In this document: piece after piece, positions 37,015-46,084 of the stretch | How the letters are laid out: each line of letters begins with the position of its first letter | Numbering within the stretch: the first letter of the stretch is position 1 | Assembly: GCA_013298715.1 (NCBI GenBank) | Contig: JAAFIQ010000022.1 | Coordinates: forward strand, 1-53,371 | Length of the DNA: 53,371 nucleotides | Source: Bacteroidota bacterium | GTDB lineage: Bacteria; Bacteroidota; Bacteroidia; B-17B0; Aurantibacillaceae | Direction of reading: 5' to 3' | The notes under the pieces: model-generated | What the model was told of the DNA's origin: nothing | The model's database searches: none | What the model saw: only the letters and a program-made list of their open reading frames with translations | Position numbers and translations under genes: made by a program

Positions 37015-37141
37015 AAATTTTAACGTATTTTGTACCTTAATTTAATTAATACGATACCAAGATACAAATAAAACTAATACACTTGTAAACAAAAGAGCAT
37101 TTTTCGTCTAAAAATAAATACCTAAAAATTTTAATTAAATA

Positions 37142-37705
37142 ATGGAAAAAATTGAAATAAATCCTTGGCAAACAATTACTTCAGAAGTGAAATTTGAAAC
37201 CCCTTGGATAACTGTAACCAAGCACGATGTATTAAATCCAGCAAAAAAACCAGCTCTATATGGCACGGTGCATTTTAAAAATTTAGCAATTGGTATTTTG
37301 CCACTTGACAAAGATTTAAATACTTGGCTAGTTGGGCAATGGCGCTACCCACTTAACAAATACAGTTGGGAAATTATTGAAGGCGGAGGACCACTAAACG
37401 ACAGTCCACTAGAATCAGCCAAGCGCGAGTTAAAAGAAGAAGCAGGAATTGTTGCCAATAAATTTACCTTGCTTTGCAACATGCATACTAGTAACAGTGC
37501 CACAGATGAATATTGCCATATTTTTTTAGCTCAAGATTTAGAGTTTGGAGAATCAGAACCTGAGGAGAGCGAAGAGCTTGTGATTAAAAAAGTGAAATTT
37601 ACAGAGGCCTACAATATGGTGATAAACGGCACGATTACCGATTCATTGAGCATTGCGGCTATTTTAAAAACGTATATTTTAATTAAAGAAAACACTTTAC
37701 CATAA
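37142..37705 (+). CDS. Nudix hydrolase, ADP-ribose pyrophosphatase type
   Basis: Encodes 187 residues. The Nudix box is GPLNDSPLESAKREL then KEEAGI (~82-104), with the essential REL-x-EEAG core intact and Asp in place of the first Glu of the strict consensus. The preceding QWRYPLNKYSWEIIEGG is typical of ADP-sugar pyrophosphatases, which cleave ADP-ribose or ADP-sugars to AMP. The gene is divergent from the giant adhesin and 50 bases upstream of the isomerase gene. Confidence 0.88.
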   Translation: MEKIEINPWQTITSEVKFETPWITVTKHDVLNPAKKPALYGTVHFKNLAIGILPLDKDLNTWLVGQWRYPLNKYSWEIIEGGGPLNDSPLESAKRELKEEAGIVANKFTLLCNMHTSNSATDEYCHIFLAQDLEFGESEPEESEELVIKKVKFTEAYNMVINGTITDSLSIAAILKTYILIKENTLP

Positions 37706-37755
37706 ATTAATTTATTGGTGTTAAATCAATTCATTATTTTTACCTCACAAATAAC

Positions 37756-38742
37756 ATGAAAGAGTTAGTTCAAAATTTCACAAAGCAATTGCAAGAGGCA
37801 TTACTTATTGCAGAAAAAGCGGTCATCACCAAGGGCAATTCAACCATTAAAAACGTTGTTATTACTGGGCTTGGTGGCTCTGGTATTGGCGGTACTATTT
37901 TATCTGAAATTGTTTCTGAAAACTGCGTGGTACCAATTGTGGTAAATAAAGATTATTTTATTCCAAACTTTGTAAACGAAAATACTTTAGTAATTGTATC
38001 AAGCTATTCAGGCAATACTGAAGAAACATTAAATGCCTTCCATCAAGCCTTAACCAAAAAAGCACAAATTGTTTGTGTTTGCAGTGGCGGAAAAATTTTA
38101 CAATTGGCAAAACAGCATCAATTAAATTTTATTGAAATACCTGGCGGAAATCCACCACGCTCTTGCATTGGTTACTCTTTAGTGCAACTATTCAAAATTT
38201 TTGAGGTTTATAATTTAGCGCCTTCAAACCTTTTAACACAAACAAAAAATACAATCGATTTATTAAATGTTGAGGAAAAAAATATTAAAGAAATTTCAAC
38301 CATAATAGCTAACCAACTTACCAATAAGTTGACAGTAATTTATACACTTGGCACATGCGAAGGTGTTGCTGTGCGCTTCCGCCAACAAATTAATGAAAAC
38401 AGTAAACAATTGTGCTGGCACCACACGTTTCCTGAAATGAATCACAACGAATTAGTAGGTTGGACAGAAAAAAATAACGATTTAGTTGTAGTAACATTTA
38501 AAACAAGTTTTGATTATAAACGCACACAAAAACGTTATGAAATTTGTAAACCATTATTCGAAAAGCTCTCAAACAAGGTAATTGATATTGAAGCAAAAGG
38601 AAGTAATAAAGTAGAACAGTTTTTTTACTTAATTAATGTTGGCGATTGGATTAGCTGTTATATTGCCGATAATAAAAATATTGATGCCGTAGAAGTAAAT
38701 GTCATTACCAATTTAAAAAACGAATTAGAAAAATTTAGTTAA
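37756..38742 (+). CDS. Bifunctional phosphoglucose/phosphomannose isomerase
   Basis: Encodes 328 residues with two SIS domains. The first has VVITGLGGSGIGG and VIVSSYSGNTEETL; a conserved block PGGNPPRSCIGYSLVQLF and the late ENSKQLCWHHTFPEMNHNELVGW complete the family signature, which includes the catalytic Glu and His. The enzyme interconverts glucose-6-phosphate or mannose-6-phosphate with fructose-6-phosphate. A promoter-like TTG-17-TATTTTTA lies at 37715-37742. It is 8 bases upstream of lipB. Confidence 0.92.
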   Translation: MKELVQNFTKQLQEALLIAEKAVITKGNSTIKNVVITGLGGSGIGGTILSEIVSENCVVPIVVNKDYFIPNFVNENTLVIVSSYSGNTEETLNAFHQALTKKAQIVCVCSGGKILQLAKQHQLNFIEIPGGNPPRSCIGYSLVQLFKIFEVYNLAPSNLLTQTKNTIDLLNVEEKNIKEISTIIANQLTNKLTVIYTLGTCEGVAVRFRQQINENSKQLCWHHTFPEMNHNELVGWTEKNNDLVVVTFKTSFDYKRTQKRYEICKPLFEKLSNKVIDIEAKGSNKVEQFFYLINVGDWISCYIADNKNIDAVEVNVITNLKNELEKFS

Positions 38743-38750
38743 TCCTTCTT

Positions 38751-39455
38751 TTGAAAAACAAAACCATCATATTTCAAGACCTTGGAATAATGGACTACAA
38801 AGCTTGTTGGGATTATCAAGAAAAGTTATTTAACCAAATTGTTTCACAAAAAATTGCTAATAGAGATTCTGAAAATCCAACCCCCACAAAAAATTATTTG
38901 TTGTTTGTAGAGCACCCACATGTTTATACACTTGGCAAAAGTGGCAATGAAACCAATTTATTAATAAACGAAAAACAATTAATTGACAATGACGCTACCT
39001 TTTATAAAATTAACAGAGGTGGCGATATTACTTATCATGGGCCAGGGCAATTAGTAGCATATCCAATTTTTGATTTGGATAATTTTTTTACCGATATCCA
39101 CAAATATTTACGCTATTTAGAAGAAGCCATTATATTAACTTTGGCGGAATTTAATATTGAAGGCGAACGGAGCGCTGGAGAAACTGGTGTTTGGCTAGAT
39201 GTGGAAAAAAATTCTGCTAGAAAAATTTGTGCCATGGGTGTAAAATGTAGCCGTTGGGTTACCATGCATGGTTTGGCGTTTAATGTAAATGCTAACTTAA
39301 ATTACTTTAATAACATCGTTCCTTGCGGTATTGCTGATAAAGCAGTAACAAGTTTGAACTTAGAAATTGGAAAAGAAATTGAATTGAATGAAGTTAAAAC
39401 AAAAGTATTAAAACACCTTGTAAATTTATTTGACGCAACGTTAAGCGCTAATTAA
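38751..39455 (+). CDS. lipB: Octanoyl-[acyl-carrier-protein]:protein N-octanoyltransferase
   Basis: Encodes 234 residues from a TTG start 8 bases after the preceding stop; an in-frame ATG at 38790 would remove residues conserved in the family. LipB moves octanoate from acyl carrier protein to the lipoyl domains of 2-oxo-acid dehydrogenases and the glycine cleavage H protein. The signature RGGDITYHGPGQLVAYPI is present, as are the catalytic Lys (K158, ARKICAMGVKCSRW) and Cys (C192, IVPCGIADKAVTSL). Confidence 0.95.
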   Translation: MKNKTIIFQDLGIMDYKACWDYQEKLFNQIVSQKIANRDSENPTPTKNYLLFVEHPHVYTLGKSGNETNLLINEKQLIDNDATFYKINRGGDITYHGPGQLVAYPIFDLDNFFTDIHKYLRYLEEAIILTLAEFNIEGERSAGETGVWLDVEKNSARKICAMGVKCSRWVTMHGLAFNVNANLNYFNNIVPCGIADKAVTSLNLEIGKEIELNEVKTKVLKHLVNLFDATLSAN

Positions 39456-39546
39456 TAAATTTTCACATTTCTATTTACTCTAATTCCCGAAAATTGTGTG
39501 CAATAACCAGTTGTACTAATTAAAAAAATGGAGCCAATATTTCAAT

Positions 39547-39554
39547 TATCTTTG
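39547..39554 (+). promoter_or_regulatory. Perfect TAnnTTTG -7 box before the outer-membrane receptor gene
   Basis: TATCTTTG matches the Bacteroidota -7 consensus and ends 14 bases before the ATG at 39569. No clear -33 TTTG lies at the usual spacing, so support is partial. Confidence 0.35.
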
Positions 39555-39568
39555 CCGAGCAATTTACA

Positions 39569-42094
39569 ATGAAAAAAATTTTATTTTTCCTATTTTTAAC
39601 TAATATCGCTTTTGCGCAAATGCCAGGCGGTGTTGGTGGCAACAACAAGGCAATGATGAGCGCCTTAAAAGACATTAAGGGTCGCGTTTACGGAAAAGTG
39701 TTAGATGCCAAAACAAAAAAACCTGTTGAATTTGCCTCGTGCGTGGTATTATGGTTTAATAAAGACAGTTTGTTAAATGGCTCATTGGTAAAAGAAAATG
39801 GCGATTTTAGTATAGACAATTTACCAGCAATGGGCGGCTTTCGTTTAAAAATTACGCAAATTGGTTACAAACCTTTAATCACTAAATTCTATTTGCAGTT
39901 ACCAGCAAAATTAGAAGTTGATTTAGGCGATTTAAAATTAGAAACAGACGAAAAATTATTGAACGAAGTTGAGGTTGTAACTGAAAAAAGTAATGTTACT
40001 TTATCGATTGATAAACGTGTTTATAACGTAGATAAAGATTTATCAACAAAAGGCGGTACAGCAGTAGATGTGATGAAAAACGTACCTGGTGTTACTGTGG
40101 ATGCAGATGGAAATGCGCAATTAAGAAACCAAAGCCCAACGATTTTTGTAGATGGAAGACCTTCTAATTTAACACTTCAACAAATCCCAGCCGACCAAAT
40201 TGATAGGGTAGAAATAATTACAAATCCTTCGGTAAAATACGAAGCAAGCGCGGTGGGAGGTATTTTAAATATTATAATGAAGAAAAATTTAAAGCCTGGG
40301 TATAACGGAATGGCTATGGCATACATTGGTACAGGAGATAGATATGGTGGAATGCTTAACTTAAATGTAAAAGAAGGAAAATGGAATTTTTCAGGCATGT
40401 ATTCTTATAACCAACAAATTAATGATACTAAAGGTTACACCAATAGAACGCAACTCGATTCAAATAAAAATTTAACACCAACGGCGTATATCAATCAAAA
40501 TAGTAATACCCATTTTAGAAACGTTTTTAATTTTGGAAGATTAGGAATAGATTACAGTATAAATAATAGAAACTCTATTTCATTAAATAGTATGATTGTG
40601 AGCGGAGTAATTGATGTAACAGATGCTCAAAATTACGACATACAAGATAAAGACAAAAAGCAACTTATTTACGGAGATAGAAACAATAAGCAAGATGCGG
40701 CATTTCAAAACTATAATGCGCAATTTCTGTATAAAAAAACGTTTCCTACTGCAGGTAAAGAATTAACGGCAGATGCAAATTTCAACCACACAAACGCTGA
40801 TAATAGCTACAATTTTATAACTATCGACAACATTGTAAGTTCAAACCTAGGCCCTTTTCATAGCTATCAAAACAATGTTGGTATTAATAAATCAAACCAG
40901 AGCGTTTTTCAATTAGATTTCGTTAATCCACTTTCGGACACAAAAAAATTTGAAGCGGGATTGCGCTCTTATTATAAAAACTCTGTACAAACTAACACAA
41001 CTAATAATTATAATCCAACATCAGATAGTTTTGTGAGAGACAGCGTACAAAGTAATAACTATGTAATTGATGACATTATTAACGCTGCTTACGTTAATTA
41101 CAACAGTACTACCTTTTGGGGCATAGGCTATCAAGCTGGTTTACGTTTCGAACAATCGTATTATAGAGGAAATATAGTTGATAAGAAACAAACCTTCTTT
41201 TACAATTACCCCTCATCTAGCGATGATATTTTAAAATCAATTTTTCCAGGAATTTATTTCTCAAAAAAATTCACCAAAGGGCATGAGTGGCAATTAAACT
41301 TTAGTCGTAAAATTCAACGCCCAAATTTCTTTCAGTTAATGCCAGTAGTAATGTTTGCTGATAGAAATAATTACAGGATTGGCAACCCACAACTACGGCC
41401 AGAATTCAGAAATATTTCAGAATTAAATTACAGCAAAACATTTGGTAAAGGTAGCTACTTGGGTTCGGGTTATTTTAGGTACGAAGAACAGCCAATTACG
41501 GATGTGGCTTATCCTTCGGTAACAGACCCATCGGTACTTGTAAACACTACTGTAAACGGAAAAAATAGTATTAAATACGGTGTGGAGCACACCATAAAAT
41601 ATACCTTCTTTAAAAATTTAGATGTAATGCTAAATGCTAATGCTTTTTATATTTACTTGCGTGGTTTGGTTGTTCCAACAGAACCAGAGGTAATTACAAA
41701 AGGCTATGCTTACAATGTAAAGAGCACAATTTCTTACAGATTTCCTAAAAATTTTACATTGCAAATGAACGGTAGTTACGAGTCTCCACGTATTTTATTG
41801 TTAGGTTACACGCAACCAGTTTACGGCATGGATATTTCTTTAAATAAAATGATAGGTACAAAGTGGATTTTAAATGCAAATTTAACCGATGTTTTTAACA
41901 GCCGTGCAATGGGCACTTTTTACAACACACCTTATTATACACAAGAAATTTATAGAAGAAGAGAAGCCCGCTTTGTAAGATTTACGGTAACTTATTTGTT
42001 TGGAAAAATGGATGCCAGTATATTTAAACGTGGAAAACAAATGAAGATGGATAACGGCGGTGGCAACCAAGATGGCTTAGACTTTGGAAAATAA
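39569..42094 (+). CDS. TonB-dependent-receptor-like outer-membrane beta-barrel protein
   Basis: Encodes 841 residues. Signal peptide MKKILFFLFLTNIAFAQ; a carboxypeptidase-regulatory-like domain (GRVYGKVLDAKTKKPVEFASCVV, ~35-120); a plug domain (AVDVMKNVPGVTVDADGNAQLRN, PTIFVDGRPSNLTLQQIPADQIDRVEII, ~160-235); then a long barrel ending FVRFTVTYLFGK. The tail after it (FKRGKQMKMDNGGGNQDGLDFGK) is polar. This layout belongs to the outer-membrane beta-barrel group related to TonB receptors; the imported ligand is unknown. No SusD partner is adjacent. Confidence 0.85.
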   Translation: MKKILFFLFLTNIAFAQMPGGVGGNNKAMMSALKDIKGRVYGKVLDAKTKKPVEFASCVVLWFNKDSLLNGSLVKENGDFSIDNLPAMGGFRLKITQIGYKPLITKFYLQLPAKLEVDLGDLKLETDEKLLNEVEVVTEKSNVTLSIDKRVYNVDKDLSTKGGTAVDVMKNVPGVTVDADGNAQLRNQSPTIFVDGRPSNLTLQQIPADQIDRVEIITNPSVKYEASAVGGILNIIMKKNLKPGYNGMAMAYIGTGDRYGGMLNLNVKEGKWNFSGMYSYNQQINDTKGYTNRTQLDSNKNLTPTAYINQNSNTHFRNVFNFGRLGIDYSINNRNSISLNSMIVSGVIDVTDAQNYDIQDKDKKQLIYGDRNNKQDAAFQNYNAQFLYKKTFPTAGKELTADANFNHTNADNSYNFITIDNIVSSNLGPFHSYQNNVGINKSNQSVFQLDFVNPLSDTKKFEAGLRSYYKNSVQTNTTNNYNPTSDSFVRDSVQSNNYVIDDIINAAYVNYNSTTFWGIGYQAGLRFEQSYYRGNIVDKKQTFFYNYPSSSDDILKSIFPGIYFSKKFTKGHEWQLNFSRKIQRPNFFQLMPVVMFADRNNYRIGNPQLRPEFRNISELNYSKTFGKGSYLGSGYFRYEEQPITDVAYPSVTDPSVLVNTTVNGKNSIKYGVEHTIKYTFFKNLDVMLNANAFYIYLRGLVVPTEPEVITKGYAYNVKSTISYRFPKNFTLQMNGSYESPRILLLGYTQPVYGMDISLNKMIGTKWILNANLTDVFNSRAMGTFYNTPYYTQEIYRRREARFVRFTVTYLFGKMDASIFKRGKQMKMDNGGGNQDGLDFGK

Positions 42095-42136
42095 GGAATT
42101 AAGACACGTTAGACTAAGCATTTTTAATAATTAGAA

Positions 42137-42490
42137 ATGATTCAAACCATAAACATAGAAGGAATAAAATTATACGGCTACCATGGCTGCTTGGAGGAAG
42201 AAGCCAAAATTGGAGCAAACTATATTGTTGACGTTTATTTAACAACCAATTTCATGGAGGCTGCAATAACGGATGATTTAAGCAAAACCATAGACTATTG
42301 CGCCATTTACGAAATTTGTAAAAAGCAAGTATCTATCAGAAGCAAGTTAATTGAGCAAGTTTGTTTACGAATTTATACCCAAATAAAAACAGATTTTGAT
42401 ACCATACATACGGTGCACGTGCGTGTAACAAAGTTATTACCACCTATGAACGGAAATGTGGAAAAAGTGAGTGTAGAAATTAAAGATTAG
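42137..42490 (+). CDS. folB: Dihydroneopterin aldolase
   Basis: Encodes 117 residues, the family length. IEGIKLYGYHGCLEEEAKIG is the N-terminal signature (Tyr and Glu at the active site), and LIEQVCLRIYTQI and the late Lys in VTKLLPPMNG are also conserved. The enzyme converts dihydroneopterin to 6-hydroxymethyl-dihydropterin, the substrate of the FolK half of the fusion at the left end of the window. Confidence 0.92.
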   Translation: MIQTINIEGIKLYGYHGCLEEEAKIGANYIVDVYLTTNFMEAAITDDLSKTIDYCAIYEICKKQVSIRSKLIEQVCLRIYTQIKTDFDTIHTVHVRVTKLLPPMNGNVEKVSVEIKD

Positions 42491-42639
42491 TATTCCAACT
42501 GTTTAAAATTACTTCCATGAAGACTGTTTCAGCCTTCTCAAATATATCGTACTATTTTAAAAAAATAAATCAAAAATAATTTAAACTTTTTGCATTATAA
42601 TTTGCTTAACTGTATATTAGTACCTTAAATAAAATAACA

Positions 42640-43962
42640 ATGGATCCATTGAAAGAAAAATTTAAAGCTAAAGCTACTGTTTTAGCTGCTGAGATTAAAG
42701 ATATTATTAAAAATCATGGCGATTTAAAATTAGGAGAAATTACTGTAGCCCAAGTATACCAAGGTATGCGTGGTATGGTAGGTATGGTTACAGAAACATC
42801 GCGTCTTGACCCCGAGGAAGGAATTAGATTCAGAGGTTATTCAATACCTGAATTACGTGAAAAATTACCGAAAGCACCAGGGGGCACAGAGCCGCTGCCT
42901 GAAGGCATATTTTATTTAATGTTAGTTGGAGAATTACCAACCCAAGAAGATGTAACTTTTATTACCACGGAGTGGACAAAACGTAATAATGTGCCAAAGC
43001 ATGTTTTTGACGTTATTGAAAAATTACCAGCAGATACACACCCAATGACACAATTTGTGGTGGGTGTAATGGCAATGCAAACCGAAAGTTTATTTGCTAA
43101 AGCCTATGCAAAAGGTATTAGCAAAAAAGATTATTGGGATTATGCCTATGAAGATAGCATGAACCTTATTGCACGTTTACCGCGCATTGCAGCATACATC
43201 TACCGCCGTAAATACAAAGGCGGGGTGCATATTGAGCCAGATCATAAATTAGATTGGGCAGCAAATTTTGCACACATGTTAGGTTACGATGCTGTTGATT
43301 TTAAACGCTTAATGCGCTTGTACCAGACTATTCACGTAGATCATGAAGGAGGAAATGTTTCAGCGCACACTACCCATTTAGTTGGCTCTGCTTTAAGCGA
43401 TCCATATTTGGCATTTGCAGCTGGTATGAATGGCTTAGCCGGTCCTTTACATGGCTTAGCCAATCAAGAAGTATTAGGTTGGATAATGGAATTAAAAGAA
43501 AACTTAGGTGGTGGTTTGCCTACCAAAGAACAAATTGCCGAGTACATTAAACAAACATTAACTGAAGGTAAAGTTGTGCCAGGTTACGGGCATGCGGTAT
43601 TGCGCAAGACCGATCCAAGGTTTACAGCGCAACAAGATTTTTATAAAACGTGGATCAAACACGACGATATTTGTGAAATAGTACAAATGGTTTACGAAGT
43701 AGCGCCTCCAATTTTAGAAGCAACAGGTAAAATTAAAAATCCTTGGCCTAATGTAGATGCACATTCTGGGGCATTATTGGTACACTATGGCATGCATGAA
43801 CATGATTTTTACACCGTATTGTTTGGCGTAAGTCGTGCATTGGGTGTATTAGCAAGTTTAATTTGGGACAGAGCAACAGGTTCGCCAATTGAGCGTCCTG
43901 GATCATTAACGACTGAAAATATAAAAGCAAAAATTAAAGCAGCACAAGAAGCTGCTAAGTAA
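42640..43962 (+). CDS. gltA: Citrate synthase, eukaryotic (mitochondrial) type
   Basis: Encodes 440 residues and has the longer N-terminus of eukaryotic-type synthases (MDPLKEKFKAKATVLAAEIK). Catalytic residues are visible: His in AAGMNGLAGPLHGLANQEV, His in VPGYGHAVLRKTDPR, and the active-site Asp and Arg region VDAHSGALLVHYGM. The enzyme condenses acetyl-CoA with oxaloacetate, entering the TCA cycle. A TTTG (42601) and TACCTTAA (42621) with 16 bases between them are a weak promoter candidate giving a very short leader. A strong terminator follows. Confidence 0.95.
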   Translation: MDPLKEKFKAKATVLAAEIKDIIKNHGDLKLGEITVAQVYQGMRGMVGMVTETSRLDPEEGIRFRGYSIPELREKLPKAPGGTEPLPEGIFYLMLVGELPTQEDVTFITTEWTKRNNVPKHVFDVIEKLPADTHPMTQFVVGVMAMQTESLFAKAYAKGISKKDYWDYAYEDSMNLIARLPRIAAYIYRRKYKGGVHIEPDHKLDWAANFAHMLGYDAVDFKRLMRLYQTIHVDHEGGNVSAHTTHLVGSALSDPYLAFAAGMNGLAGPLHGLANQEVLGWIMELKENLGGGLPTKEQIAEYIKQTLTEGKVVPGYGHAVLRKTDPRFTAQQDFYKTWIKHDDICEIVQMVYEVAPPILEATGKIKNPWPNVDAHSGALLVHYGMHEHDFYTVLFGVSRALGVLASLIWDRATGSPIERPGSLTTENIKAKIKAAQEAAK

Positions 43963-43992
43963 TTTTTGTTGCTATTTGAAAAAGAAATGGAG

Positions 43993-44025
43993 AGAGATGT
44001 TGAATAGGCATCTCTTTTTTATTTT
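43993..44025 (+). terminator. Rho-independent terminator of citrate synthase
   Basis: AGAGATG (43993-43999) and CATCTCT (44009-44015) form a 7-bp stem with a 9-base loop, followed by TTTTTT-A-TTTTT. It begins 31 bases after the stop codon. Confidence 0.8.
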
Positions 44026-44135
44026 TAGAAAATCGATTAGGTTTTTAAAATTACTTTTTGCAGTAAATTATTAATATAAGTATTCATGGTGCACTTCCAA
44101 TTAGACTTTTTAAAATCGAAAATGATAAAAATAAA

Positions 44136-46010
44136 ATGTCCTGTAATATGGAATTAAGAAAAAAAATATTGATTTTATTATTATTTACAAGCAGCGTCTA
44201 CAAAATCTTGGCTCAAAATCCTTCGTTAGAAGCATTAAAACTAAAACTAACTTCCTCAAAAAACGACTCCATTCGTGCCCTCATTTTGTTTGAATTAACC
44301 GAACAAGAATCGAACGATGCAGTTTGGCCCATATATAATGATAGTTTAAAAAAAATTGTAGACAGTTATCAGTTAAAAAAAATATCCAACCAACTAAGCA
44401 AACAATTTAGACTCTATAAAGCGTTTACATTAACTAATCAGGGTTACTTATACCGCATTAAAGGCAATGTTGTAAAAGCAATTGAAGTTTTACAAAATGC
44501 CTTAAAAATACAAGAACAAATAAATGATACTAAGCATAAAGTAGTCTCGTTAGAAAATTTAGCACTTATTTATCAAGGTCAAGGGGAGTTAAACAAAGCA
44601 TTAGAGTATTTTACAAGTTGCTTTAATTCAAGAAAATTAGAAAACGATGTAAATGGAATGGCTTTTTCTTTAAATAACATTGCTCAAGTTTTAGAAATGC
44701 AAAATAAAAATGATGAAGCGCTTGACTACTATTTAAAAAGTTCTAAGTTGTTCGAGTCAATAAATAATCCTTTCGGACAATCAATGGCATTAAATAATAT
44801 TGGAGGTTTTTACAACAGTAAAGGTGATCAGCAAAAGGCATTAGACTATTTTATAAAAGCCTTAAGTTATTTTGAACTTTCACAAAATCAAGAAGGCTTA
44901 TTTTATGCCTTAACTAATGTTGGTGCTATTTATCAAAATCAAAAGCTGAATAACAAAGCTGTATCCTATTATTTAAAAGCATTTAAGATTGCAAATGTGC
45001 TTAAAAAGCCAACTATGATTAGAGACATTTCTGAGAAGTTAAGAATAGCCTATTTTAATACAAAACAATTTGAAAGTGCATTTAAGTTTTATGAGTTGTA
45101 CATAAAAATGAAAGACAGTATAATTAACGAACAAAATTTAAAAGCCACATTAAATGCGCAACTTAAATACGATTATGATAAAAAAGAAATTTTGATAAGA
45201 AGTAATTTTGAAAAAAAGCAAGCCGAAGAAAAATTAAAAACAGACACTCAAAAAAAACAGAAATTAATTATAAGTATTGCTAGCGGTATAGGTTTGGTGT
45301 TGTTAATAATCATAATAACTATCGTAGTTATTTCGCTAAAGCGAAGTAAAAGGGCTAATGGCATAATAGCTAAAGAAAAACAACGCAGCGAAGCACTCTT
45401 ACTAAATATTTTGCCCCATGAAGTAGCAGAAGAATTAAAACAAAATGGTACTGCGGAAGCAAAACATTATAACAATGTATCTATTTTATTTACCGACTTT
45501 AAAGGGTTTACACAATTGTCAGAAAGTTTAACTCCAGCTGAACTTATTGCCGAATTAAATTATTGCTTTAGCAGTTTTGATGAAATAATTGTAAGCCATG
45601 GCTTAGAGAAGATTAAAACAATTGGAGATGCCTATATGGCTGCCGGAGGTCTCCCTGCGGAAGACAGCCAACACGCATTTAAAATGGTTAGTGCAGCTAT
45701 TGATATTCGTAATTTCATGGAGAATTATAAAGCTGAACGAAAAGCAAATGGTAGAAAATTTTTTGAAATCAGGATTGGCGTTCACTCTGGTGAAGCTGTG
45801 GCTGGTATTGTTGGCACTAAAAAATTTGCTTACGATGTATGGGGTGATACCGTAAATACAGCTGCTCGAATGGAAAGTAGTGGCGAAGTTGGCAAAGTAA
45901 ATATAAGTGAGGCCAGTTATCAGCTGGTAAAAGATATTTTTAATTGCGAGTTCAGAGGCTCATTAGAAGCAAAAGGAAAAGGTAAAATGAATATGTATTT
46001 TGTAAGTTAA
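44136..46010 (+). CDS. Class III adenylyl cyclase with TPR sensor and membrane anchor (copy 1)
   Basis: Encodes 624 residues; the ATG four codons later (44148) is an alternative start. Signal-like N-terminus (ILILLLFTSSVYKILAQ), tetratricopeptide repeats (~85-330), a coiled segment, one transmembrane helix (~378-402), then a class III cyclase domain (~425-624). Metal-binding D454 (FTDFKGFT) and D498 (TIGDAYMA), specificity residues K494 and D567 (YDVWGD), and transition-state N574 and R578 are all present, the ATP-type set, so it should make cAMP. The TPR part is predicted outside the membrane. It is followed by a paralogue with a 74-base gap. Confidence 0.88.
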   Translation: MSCNMELRKKILILLLFTSSVYKILAQNPSLEALKLKLTSSKNDSIRALILFELTEQESNDAVWPIYNDSLKKIVDSYQLKKISNQLSKQFRLYKAFTLTNQGYLYRIKGNVVKAIEVLQNALKIQEQINDTKHKVVSLENLALIYQGQGELNKALEYFTSCFNSRKLENDVNGMAFSLNNIAQVLEMQNKNDEALDYYLKSSKLFESINNPFGQSMALNNIGGFYNSKGDQQKALDYFIKALSYFELSQNQEGLFYALTNVGAIYQNQKLNNKAVSYYLKAFKIANVLKKPTMIRDISEKLRIAYFNTKQFESAFKFYELYIKMKDSIINEQNLKATLNAQLKYDYDKKEILIRSNFEKKQAEEKLKTDTQKKQKLIISIASGIGLVLLIIIITIVVISLKRSKRANGIIAKEKQRSEALLLNILPHEVAEELKQNGTAEAKHYNNVSILFTDFKGFTQLSESLTPAELIAELNYCFSSFDEIIVSHGLEKIKTIGDAYMAAGGLPAEDSQHAFKMVSAAIDIRNFMENYKAERKANGRKFFEIRIGVHSGEAVAGIVGTKKFAYDVWGDTVNTAARMESSGEVGKVNISEASYQLVKDIFNCEFRGSLEAKGKGKMNMYFVS

Positions 46011-46084
46011 GTTAACATAACAAAATAAAAATTTTAAGTTAATTGAACACCAAGTCTAAATGTTTATTTTTAAAATGTTTTTTT